Positions 33,530 to 45,200 of a DNA stretch of 61,312 bases are shown here, one piece after another; position 1 is the stretch's first letter; each line of letters begins with the position of its first letter. The stretch covers positions 1 to 61,312 of IMG/VR virus record IMGVR_UViG_3300025093_000022. The stretch is one strand, 5' to 3'. This DNA comes from a virus. The translations under genes were made by a program, and so were the position numbers. The notes beneath the pieces are model-generated. The model searched no databases. It was not told the origin of the DNA and was given only the letters and a program-made list of their open reading frames with translations.

Positions 33530-36238
33530 ATGGCACTTAATAGATATTTTCGTAGAGGTCAATCTCAATATGCATCACAGTATGTACCATTGAAGATGCC
33601 TTTTCAATTAATGCAACAAAATCTAGCACAGAAAGATGCTCAGATTGATTCATTTAAAGCAGGTTTAAATATAGACCCACAAGTTACTGGAGAGTCTTCT
33701 CTTAATATGGGTAGATATGGTAAAGGATATTATTCAGATGATAGTACCATTTCAACATATGTACAAAACTCTGAAGATCTCTTATTAAGAGATAGAGAGA
33801 ACTCTCAAAAGTCAGCACAAAATTTACAAGGACAAGTAGACGCTATGTTATCTGATGACTTTATTATGAAGGCTGCATCTGGAGAAATTGCTGATGGTAT
33901 TATTAAATTAAATAGAGATTTAAAATTACATCAACAAAAAAATGCTGCTTACGAAGAAAGAAAAAAAGCTTTTACAGACATTTACAGTACGTTAGCTAAC
34001 AATAAAGATTGGGAAAAAGATCCTACTTTGAGATTTGCTTTAGATGAAGAAATAAGAAAAGCTGCTAATGACCCAACTGGTCAATATATTCCTAAGAATG
34101 TTGGTGTTGGAGAATACTTTGATAGAACAGCTTATATGTTACCTAAAGTTAATATGATTAAAGATAGTGGTAGTAAATCATACAATTTAAATGATCCTGA
34201 TTTAATTCAATGGTCTGAGTGGCATGGTGTTCCAGCTAGTAAGTATGCTGCATTTGTTAAAGATCTAATGGCTGATGAAGGTTCAGAACTTTATGCTGAT
34301 GTACAAAGAGAACTTAATGCAATGGTTCAAGCTGGACATTTAAAGTCAGGAGAAGATATGCAAAAAGCTAAAGCTAGTATTGAAAGAGGCTTAATTAAAA
34401 CTGCAGAAAATTTAGCTCATGGTAAATCTGATGAAGGTATATCATACAAACCACAAGATGTTAGAGAGAAAAATGCTGCAGATCAAATCCATACATTATT
34501 ATCTGCAGATAGTGATGTAGTACCAGCTAATACTATGTCAGGTAATGAAGTAAATTCAATTACTGGTAATTTAGGCGAGAAGAAAATTAAATACGAAGAA
34601 GTATTGGCTGACATATTCCCTGAAAGATTTATTGCTGAAAAAGGTGGTTTACAAGGGGCACTACAAGCATTTAAACATGCTCTGCCTGCGGATCTTGAAG
34701 CTTGGGGACTTACTAATATAGGTGGATATAATATTAAAACTATACAAGAAGGATATCGAAATACAAGTAGCGATTATGCTCATTGGAAAGCTCAATCTTT
34801 AGATATAGAAGATAGTTTCAGAACTGATACTGGTTATACAGATGAAACTGAAACTAAATATAATACATTAGAATATATTAAAAACAATCCACAAGAAGCT
34901 ACTAGATTTTTGTCGCAACTTGCTAAATATGAAAGAGGTGAGTTAAATGCTTTTGATAAAAGAAACTTGGAAAATGATCCAAGATTCTCAGAATTTACTT
35001 CACTAAAAACAACAGGTAATAAGGAAGACTCTCAATTTTATGTAGATATGTTATCTATGAACGCTGATGGTAATTTAGTAGGTCAGATTAGAAATGCTAC
35101 AACAACAGTAGATGATTTTTATTCAATTCAAATTAACCCTAAAACAGGAGAACCTATTAGTGATAGAGAGGTGTGGAATCCAAATAAAGTAAAAAATTAC
35201 TTTAATAGTATGGGACAAGACGTTCCGTTAGGATTAGATGTTAATAACCCAGTAGCTGTAAAAAGATATTTAAAAGAACATTCGTTTAAAGGCATCAATG
35301 AAATTTATTCTAAAAAGGAAAGTTATGATGATGCCTATAGTAACAACATTGTACAAACATATCAATCAGGTATAGTTACTCATCCAGGAGTAGTAGTTAA
35401 TTTAGATGATACTGAATTAGGATTTTTATTTAATGAAAATATTTCTAATCCAAATGATTCAGAGGTATACGATCAAAATGGTCAGATAATTAAAAATCCT
35501 AAAGTATCTAGATTTTTACATGCAGTAGTAGCAGAAAATGCTAAAAAAGCTCCAGGTAATTTACCTGTAACTATGACATCAAAAGGTGAGTGGTCTGCTA
35601 GTGGTATATCAACTCAACAAATTATGGGAGGATATGATCCAACTGACGCTGCTTCAATGGAAAAACTAGCTCAAGATTACGAAATGTATATGGGCGAAGA
35701 ATTAGATGGTGATACTGAAGAAAATTTGAAATCATTTATGGAGTCTTCTCAAGGGTTTACTATTAAATTTAAATCTACTTCTCCTAGCTTTAATAATCAA
35801 ATGTTTAATAAGATTACTGAATCTAATAGTCAGAAAGCTATGAATGGCGAGATTACTTCTCAAGATGTTTCAACTGAAGTTTCTATGAATAATAGATCTG
35901 CTATTAAACAATTAGAAAATGAATTGGGGGATGTTATTACTTATAATAATGGAGATACTCAATATAAAACAACAGCTCCAACTAATATAGTTATTAAAGT
36001 ACCTGTATATCAACAAGGTGGGGGATTAGTAGGTGAAAATAAATTTATAGTTACTAAAGTAGAAAGAGCTGAAAATGAAAGAGGAGAACCTATTAAAGAC
36101 TTTAATGGTAGATTTATTTATAACTATTATGTAGATGGTTTAACTGATGAAGATGGAAATCCAAAACCAATTCCAGCAAATACTACAGAAGGGTTTATTA
36201 ATCAAATAAGTAACCCAATACAAACGACACAATTTTAA
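33530..36238 (+). CDS. Cargo/ejection-type virion protein, 902 aa
   Basis: A long, mostly helical protein with a basic start (ALNRYFRRGQSQYASQYVPLKMPFQLM). Acidic and Gln/Asn/Lys-rich helices follow, without Cys clusters or membrane segments. It resembles the internal virion proteins of crAss-like phages by size, composition and location before the giant polymerase gene. Towards the C-terminus it is more beta-like (TNIVIKVPVYQQGGG, FIVTKVERAE). The function is probably structural storage or channel formation during DNA entry. No catalytic motif is visible. Confidence 0.55.
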   Translation: MALNRYFRRGQSQYASQYVPLKMPFQLMQQNLAQKDAQIDSFKAGLNIDPQVTGESSLNMGRYGKGYYSDDSTISTYVQNSEDLLLRDRENSQKSAQNLQGQVDAMLSDDFIMKAASGEIADGIIKLNRDLKLHQQKNAAYEERKKAFTDIYSTLANNKDWEKDPTLRFALDEEIRKAANDPTGQYIPKNVGVGEYFDRTAYMLPKVNMIKDSGSKSYNLNDPDLIQWSEWHGVPASKYAAFVKDLMADEGSELYADVQRELNAMVQAGHLKSGEDMQKAKASIERGLIKTAENLAHGKSDEGISYKPQDVREKNAADQIHTLLSADSDVVPANTMSGNEVNSITGNLGEKKIKYEEVLADIFPERFIAEKGGLQGALQAFKHALPADLEAWGLTNIGGYNIKTIQEGYRNTSSDYAHWKAQSLDIEDSFRTDTGYTDETETKYNTLEYIKNNPQEATRFLSQLAKYERGELNAFDKRNLENDPRFSEFTSLKTTGNKEDSQFYVDMLSMNADGNLVGQIRNATTTVDDFYSIQINPKTGEPISDREVWNPNKVKNYFNSMGQDVPLGLDVNNPVAVKRYLKEHSFKGINEIYSKKESYDDAYSNNIVQTYQSGIVTHPGVVVNLDDTELGFLFNENISNPNDSEVYDQNGQIIKNPKVSRFLHAVVAENAKKAPGNLPVTMTSKGEWSASGISTQQIMGGYDPTDAASMEKLAQDYEMYMGEELDGDTEENLKSFMESSQGFTIKFKSTSPSFNNQMFNKITESNSQKAMNGEITSQDVSTEVSMNNRSAIKQLENELGDVITYNNGDTQYKTTAPTNIVIKVPVYQQGGGLVGENKFIVTKVERAENERGEPIKDFNGRFIYNYYVDGLTDEDGNPKPIPANTTEGFINQISNPIQTTQF

Positions 36239-36247
36239 TCTTTTATT

Positions 36248-39200
36248 ATGCCTAAAGGAGATGATAAATTAAATCCTTTAAACAAGGATATAAAACAGTA
36301 CGATCAAGATTTAAATAGTACTATAGATATTTTTGCCAAACCTTCTGCACCTAAGTATACAGAGGGTATTGATATAAAATTGTCTGAATATGAAGAGGCT
36401 AAAAAAGCTGGAGCTGGTGACCTACTAACCCCAGAATCTTTTCTACAGAATAAAGAAGACTTTCAAAAAATAGCTACTGAGAAAGAAAGGTTATTAAATG
36501 ATAGTCGAGCTAGACAACAATCTTTAGGAGATAAAATAGGTAACGGTTTAGTTAAATTTGGTGGTAGAGTTTTTACATCTATCGCTGGTTCTACCATTGG
36601 TACATTACATGGATTATATGCCTGGGCAAGAGATGGTGAGTTTAAATCATTTTACGACAATGAATTTCAAGATGGTTTAGATGGTATTAATGATTATCTA
36701 TCTGAAGAGTTTCCTCATTATTATACTTCAAATAAAAATGATTGGGAGATCTCTAACTTTATATTTGACAAAGTTTTTGATGGATTAGGTTTCGCTGTAG
36801 GTGCTGTTGGGTCTTCTATGTTAGGAGGCGGAGCTACTAATGCTCTTACTAAGTCATTAGGTTGGTCTAAATACATGAAAGCTGGAGCAGTTAATAAATT
36901 AAATAAAACACTTCAGTCAACTACAGCTTCATCTGATGATGTATTAAAAGCTACAGAAAAATTTACTAGAGATATTAGAAGAATTGATAAAGCTAGTAAA
37001 ATTCCTCATACAATATCTAGTATGACTACTGGTGCTGTTTATGAATCAGGTGTTGAAGCTAGACATACTTTTGATGAGATAAAAGAAGATCTAATTAATT
37101 CATATAAGTTAGAATATGGGAAAGCTCCTACTGGACAACAACTAGAAGAGATAAATAAAATAGCTGGTGAATCTGCTAATGGAGTATTTGCAGCTAACAT
37201 GGCTGTAGTAGGTGGAAGTAATATTCTTCAATTTAGTAGACATTTAGGTTTAGATTTTAGTGATGCTAAAAAACTTTTTACTAATAAACGAATTGCTACA
37301 GAAACCGCTGAAGGCTTTACTAAAAAAGGTAGTTCAACTTTAAGAGGAGTTAAACAAGTATTATCTAAGCCTATTGTAGAGTCACAAGAAGAAATGATAC
37401 AATCAGTTATTTCTGGCACTGGTAAAGATTACGCTAAAAAGAAATATAATAATGACGGTAAAGCAGATTTAACAGATTTATTAAACTCATCCATTAAATC
37501 ATTTAAAAAAACATATTCTTCTAAAGAAGGTTGGGAAGAAGGTTTGATTGGTGCTATTGTTGGTTCTATTGGTGTATATAATGCTAATAAAGTTAAAAAA
37601 GGTTATGAGGGAAATAAACTACCTTCATTAGCTGTTATTGAATCATTTAAAGATTGGAGATCAGACGAAAACTTTAGAAACACTATGGTTGGATTTTTAA
37701 ATGAGACTGATGCTATTTCATCATTAACATCTTCAATTCAGCATATGTTGCAAGATGGTCAATATGAAAAAGCTAAAGAATCTGCTTTAATATTAAATAA
37801 TGTTAAAGCGTATAAAGATACTCAAGATGAACAATTCCATTCTTATGTAACAGCTCGTATTGATGCTGGTATGTCAGATCAAATTTATTCTGATTTAAAT
37901 AAATTAAGAAACATACCTTTAGAAGAGTTCAAAGAGACGTTTAGTATTCCAGCAGAAACTAAATATACTGAAGTAGATAAGTTAAAACAAATTGAATCAT
38001 TTGAGCGTAGGGCTAGAGATATTCAAGAGTCTACTGAATTTATTGAAAAGAATTACCCTAATCAAGAAGAGATTCATGATGCATTAATTTTCAACCATGC
38101 AATGTTGAAAAGAATTTCTGATAGAAAAGACAATATTTCTAGAGAGATTGAAGAGTTAACTGGTAATGCAGCTATTACTTTAAACGTTACAAATAAAGAA
38201 ACAGGAGTAAAAGCTACTGCTAAAGAGATATTTAAAGATGTAGATAAAAAGTATCAAGCTAACAAAAAAGCTTATACTGATTTATATAAAGATTATATTG
38301 ATCTAAGTGAGCGTGAAGATAAGATGTTAACTGAGTTTGTTGCATACACTACTGTACCAGAAGCAGCTAAAGCTTTAATTGACGAACTAGATGAAACCGA
38401 ACAAAAAAATGCGAAAGAGGCAAATAAAGGAAAACGCCAAAAGGAGAAAACAAAAGCTAAAGAGAAACAAGAGGCGAAAGTTGATTCTGCTAAAGCGGTA
38501 GCTAAAGCTGAAGAAGATGTCTTAGTTGAAAATCAAAGCGTAGTTGATGATATAGATGCTGCTCAAAACGAAGAAGAGTATACTATATTAGATCCTAACT
38601 TAAAAGATGCGTTAGAAAATGATAAAGAAGGTCGTCAAAAAATTATAGATGAAGTAAATAAACTTAAAAAAGATGAATCAGGTGTTGATCCTGGAACTCC
38701 AGAGTCAGCAAAGACTAAGCTTAAGAGAGATCAAAAAATAAACAAAAAGAGTGAAGATAGTAAAGTAGCTCCTAAAGATTATACTAAAGATTCAAAAACA
38801 AAAAAGAGTGCAGAAGAAAAAATTGCTAGGGCCAACAGAGGTGAGACAACAGAGGGCTTTGAAAATGAAGAGGTGCAAAAAGAGGCAACAGGCGTATACA
38901 GAGTTGGCAAACGTTTGGTTAATGCGTTCAACGCTATTGCTGTTCGTACCAGAAATTTTATAGACACACCATCAGGTATTAAAGAGTCTACTGATGAAAT
39001 TAAATCAGCAACTAGCCTAAGAATACTTGATCCTAAATTTATTAAAGCTAAAGATAAAGTTGAGATTAAGTTAAACAATGATCCTAATTTTATCTTTTAC
39101 AAACCAGACGGAACAGTTGATCCAGATAAACGAAATGAGATTGGTACTGATAATCAAATCATGGAAATTTATTTTGATGAAGAACTTGTTGGTTACTTAC

Positions 39201-42200
39201 ACGGTACAGATTATATTACTGAAAGAAGAGTTGTTCCTATTGTTGATGGGGCCGATAATATAAATAGAAACATTGAAGAGTTAGCTAAAGCTAGAAAAGA
39301 GATTAGAAAACATCTCCAAGATAACCCATCTTATTCAGTAAAAGTAGTTTCTAAAACTGCTGGTCAAATAAGAGTTAAAGCTAATGAGAAGTATGATGCT
39401 AAGTTAACTGATGTAGTACAAGATGATACTAGACCAGAATTACTTGTTATTAAAGATGGTACTATTTATCATAAAGATCAACCATTAGAAGATTCTCCAC
39501 TAGCAGATAAACTAGTATTTAATCCAGAAGATGTTTACACTTTAGAAGATTCATTTGCTGAAGAGTTTAATGGTGCAACAATGATTGCTGTACCTGGAGC
39601 TAATGGACAATATGTTGTTTCGTTAGTTAGAAATGGTTCTATTCAAGAGGCTGATGCTAAAGTTAAAGATACTGTATTAGAAGTATTAAATGCTTATGTA
39701 GCTAATGATACTGAAGCTTTAGCTGAGTTTGGTTTAGCTGATAGTAAAACAGGCGAAGTATATCCAGAGTTAGTTTCTGAATATATTAATAACTTTATTT
39801 ATACAACATCAGATGTAGATAGTCCACATTATATGTTCTTAGGGTTAAATTCTAAAGGAAACCCTCAAATAAGATTTACACATAAACCTGGGGAAAAACC
39901 AACAATACTTGAAGGTAATACAGAGGCACCAGAATACAAATTTCTTGAAGAGAGAATTGATGGTTCATTAATATCTACTAACCTTAGATCACTTAATGAT
40001 AATGTACAACTTACTTTAACCGGTGGGGAAAAAATATCTTACAAAGATTTCATCTATGATAATCTATATGCAAACTTTGTAGGTGAAAAGATTCCAGGTA
40101 CTAATGTAATGTCTTATACAGACAACCCTATTATACTTTTAGATTTAGGTAATCCATTAGATATGACATCTAAACCTAAAGCTAAAAAGAAAGATAGACC
40201 ATCTGAAGGACCACTATTAGATTCGGCTATTGATAAGAAAAAAGATTCTAAAAAAACAGTATCTAAAGATAACCCACTTCTTAAATCTAACTTTAAAAGA
40301 GGTAAGAAATCTCCAAAGAGAGATTACAATCCAGAAGATTTATTTAAAAGTCTTAATCCAATTGTAGATGCTGCTACAGGTAGTTTAGTAATGTCACAAG
40401 ATACTATTGATATTACTATGTCACTAACTAATACTGTTTACGATATTATTAGTTCAGAAGAAAAGATTTCTGTTAGTGAAGCATTTAAACAATTAGAAGC
40501 CGCACTAGTAGAGTTTAGAGATATGTACGAGAGTCATGGCGATACTGCAGGTGAAAATGCAGTTGAGACAGTTCTTAATAATATGGACTCTTTCAAATTA
40601 TTAGTATCTCAAAAACTTAGAGTTCTTGGTTATAATATTAAAGGTGGTAAAATGTCAGAGATCTTTTTTGAATCTAATAGACAAGAAGCTTTTGACCAAG
40701 CTGAAGAAGAAACTTTATATGGAGATACTCCAGATATTACAAAGTCATTTAATGAAGACGCTATCTTTACAGATAACCCATTAAATAAACTATCTGCTCA
40801 AATCAAAATGAAGTTAGCTACTATTCCAAATGAAGAAGCTAACGTTCTAGGTATGGATAGTTACTATGAGATGGAAACTGTTTACAATGCTTTATTAGAA
40901 ACTTTATCAGATAAACCTGATATGTCTATCAGCCAAATGATAGAAGTTCTTAAATCTAAAGCTGTAGAAAAACCATATCTACTTTATGTTATTAATAACA
41001 TACTAGAAAATCCAGAGATAGATCAAAGTGTTAAATATGCGTTTAACTCTCACTTTAAAATGTCTTACTTAGAGAAAGAGTTAGTTAAAGCTGATAGTGA
41101 AAATGATATAAGAGTAATTGAATCAAATAGAGTTTCACTTACTAATTTAATTTTTGAAACTTGGCTTAATAGAGGTAAACTTCAGAACTTATTAACTGCA
41201 TCTGCAGAAGGAACACAAGTTGTTAATAAAGATTACGTCACTGAAGTAGTTGATCCTTTATGGGAAACAGCTAAAGAAACTAAATCAGTTGAAGATACTC
41301 ACGCTTATTTACAAGCAGTTGGTATAGATATTTCTTTAGATGCTTTAAGAGAGATGGAAAGTAATTCTAAAAATTTAGAAGGGTTTAAAAGAACTACTTG
41401 GAAACAATTGTTTACTCATAAAAATAGAGGTGTCTTTAGAAAGATTAGAGAGGCATTAGATGCTGAATTACCAGACAATGTTCATCCGTTTAAAAATGAA
41501 GGTTATATTAAAAAGATTGCTGGAGTTCAAGCTAAATACGCTAGTGACATAGCAACCAAATCTTATCGTGATGTAGAAGGTAAATCAAACTATAGTTATG
41601 TATTACCAACTTGGATTACTGATAGATTTAGTAGACTTAAAAATAATAAAGGTCTTATTAATAAATTACAAAAGATTCCTTTTCTAGAAAGATCTTGGTA
41701 TTTAACAATGCTAAAGACAGATGAAAAGTTTAGAGAAGTTTTTGATTTAAAAGTAATAGACTCTATTAAGTTTAAAGGAAGAGATGGTCAAAAGTTTAAT
41801 AAGCTTACTAAAAAAGAACAACTAATTGCTCAGATTGGTTTCTTTGCAAATAGTAATCAAGGTAAACCTGGTAAAAGAATTGGTAAGTTCTTTGTTTCTA
41901 AATCAGATAAGAGTAACGTACATGTACTTACAGCTCTTAGACATAACACAACTAGTACTCCAGAACAGATCAGAGATAACAAATGGTCTGAAGAAGATAA
42001 AAGACAAATACTAGATAATATTATTGGTAGTGAGTATTCTAGAATTAAAGACGCTCAAGAGAGAAGAGATGCTGGTGTAAACTTTGGTGACATTAAAGGA
42101 TATAATCCATTTATATTTTACACATTCCCGGAGTTAAATGATCTAGATTCTATTAAAGATGAAGATGGTAATCTATTAGACTTTGAAGATGCTAGAGATA

Positions 42201-45200
42201 CTATGTGGAAAGCTATTTCTCAACCTCAAGAAGACGGAACTCCATCTACATTAAAACAAATACATACTTCAACAAAAGCTGAACTTGAGAAATACGGTAT
42301 CATTGAAAATAACAAACTAAAATATGTAGATAGAGTTTATAAAGGACAAAATCGTACAGGTAATGTAGACTACTTTATAAGAGATTATACTCTTAACTAC
42401 ATGATAGCTACGTTTAACTATTCTCAATTATTTCAAAGTGATGTAGCGTTTGCTGCTAAAAAGAATAAAGGAGTAGATGTTGCTTATGCTAATATGTTTA
42501 AACGTCTAGCTAAAGATATGGCTCCGGCTGTAAGAAGTGCTACATCTGTATCTGCAGATTATAATCATTATAATCAAATAGTATTAGCAGATGCTTTTAA
42601 CTCATCTAATAATATAGATCAGCTTAGAGAAATGTTCCCAGATTTAGTTCCTGATTATTCAGGTATAGAGGGAACAGATGCTCAAGAGGTAACACTATTA
42701 TCTGAACATATTAATGTTATGTATCATCATGGTAAAATTACTGATGAGCAATATAATAAGTTTTATCCTAAAGCTGTTAAAGGTGAGTATTACACACCTG
42801 CTGAACTTGAAGAACTTATTGATATAATTAAAAATGCACACAAACCAGTATATGTTACTAATAAATATATGCCGGAATATGGTGCAGAAGTTCCAGTTTA
42901 TTTAAAATCATCATCTTTCCCATTAGTACCACAATTAGTTGAAGGTACTGCTTTTGAAACATTAGAGAGATTGATGAGAACTAACACTAGAAAGATTGGT
43001 AATAAAAATATGCCAATGCCTATTCATAGAGCTATCTTTGAATCAGGAGCTAAACTAGGAGCTTTCAAAACAATTGATGCTTGGAATAAAGCCACTAATC
43101 CAGAAGGAGACTTTATTACTTATAAAGATAAAGCTATTACTGATGGTACTTTTAATGAAGAGGCTATCAAAGAAGCTCTTAAAAATAATAACTACTTAAC
43201 ATTAGATAGAGCTGGTTTTGGTATTCAGCAAGATGTTCCATTTGATGAATCTAAAGATAAAATTCCAGAAGGTTCACAGTTAATGAAACTTATTCAAACT
43301 GGTATTGAAGATCCTACTGTAGTTGAAGAGTTTAATCAATTACATATTGATATAACAGAAAAAGCTTTTCAAAATCTATTAGATGAATTAGGTGCTACAG
43401 ATAATGGAGATGGTACTTATTCTGGATTAGATCTTAAAAAATTAAGAACACTTCTTAAAGAAGAACTCATTGATAGAGGTTCTTATACAGAAAATGATTT
43501 AGTAGCTTTAGATATTCAAGAAGATGGTAAAGGTAATTTACAATTTTCTACACCACTATGGGCTACTCCTAAATCAGTGCAGTTTGAATCATTACTTAAC
43601 TCTATAATTAATAAGAGAGTTATTAAACAAAAGATGCCTGGTAAATCTTATGTACTAGCTACAGAAGAAGGTTGGCAAGGGTTTACTTCTGATATTGAAA
43701 GAATTACTAGCGGTCTTAAAGGAACTAAATATAATCCTAAAACTGGACTTAAACCACAACGTATTGGTTATCTTAATGAAGAGACTAATGAAAAACAAGA
43801 GAGAGAATATATTTTAAACCTCATTAAAAAGGAAAAAGATATTTCTAAACTTTCGGAGGAAAAAATTTCTGAATTAATAAAAACTAAAGCTAAAAAATTA
43901 GGTTTTAAAGAAGTTGTATTCCCTGCTCAAGTATTAATGACTAAAGGTAAGTGGAATCAAAAACAAATGGTTGGGTATCGTATTCCAACTCAGGGATTAA
44001 ATTCAATGTCTGCTATGGAGGTAGTAGGTTACTTGCCTGATTATATGGCTGACCTTATTATAGCTCCAAAAGATTTCGTTACTCAAATGGGATCTGACTT
44101 TGATATTGATAAACTATATGTACATAGATGGCACGAAACTAGAGCTGGTAGAAAAGTTTCTAAACAATCAGTACAAACTGGTTGGGAATATTATTTAGAG
44201 TCTAGAGAGAAACAAGAGTTTCAAGCTGAAAGTCAAGTTAAACAATTAGCTAAAGTAACAGCGTTCCTGAACAATACTTTTGATAAAGTAGATCTTGAAG
44301 TTTCTGAAGAAGATGTTAGAGAGATATATGATAAAGTTGTTACTAAAACTTTAACTGAAGAAGATTATAAAGCTCTCCATGAGAAAAAACAAAAACAAAA
44401 TCGTATCATGGATATTTATTGGGAAACACTTACCAATAAAAATAATCTTAAAGATGTATTAAAGCCGTTAGACTTTGGTAATCTGCCAGAGGTTGTTAAG
44501 AATATCAAAGCTTCTAAACAACACCACCCTCTATCGCCTATCAGACAAATTAATAACTATCAAAATGGAAATGCCGGTAAGTTTGGGGTATCAGTTACCT
44601 CACTAGCTTCTACCACTAATGCACTTTTACAGGTAGTTAAAAATGTTATTACTTTAAAAACATTTACTGGTAAAGCATATACTCCAGTTAAGTTTAAGTT
44701 TAAAATTAATGGTGAGGTTATAGAAGTAAGTGATCTTAATGGGGAGATGACTCTAGATGGTTCTATGAAAAAGATTGATGTAATATCTGCATTTCAGTCT
44801 GCGTCAGTAGATAATATTAAAGAGCTACTTATTAAAATCATTAATTATAATAAGCATACACATGATGCATTTTTAACATTATCTTATTTAGGTTTAGATG
44901 ATAAGTATATCTCATATTTATTAGCTCAACCTATTATTAAAAAGTATGTTGAAAATAGAGAAGCTTTATCTGGAGGCTTTACAGATATTAATGTTTCTGA
45001 AATTGAAGATGAAGCTTACCGAATGACATTTGAAGAGTTTGGTACTACTAATCCAGTTACTAACTGGAATAAAGCGTTTAGTGAAAAAGCATTAATTACT
45101 GCTTTAAATAATCCTGAAAATTTAGAAAATCAACAAATACTATTAGAGAAGTTTAAAAGACTTTCTGAATCAGGTAAAGAGATTAATGATTTAATCAGAG

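Noticed and set aside
38779-39078. 99-codon - strand frame inside the giant gene
   Set aside because: A frame lacking stops because of A-rich Lys/Glu codons on the other strand; no support.
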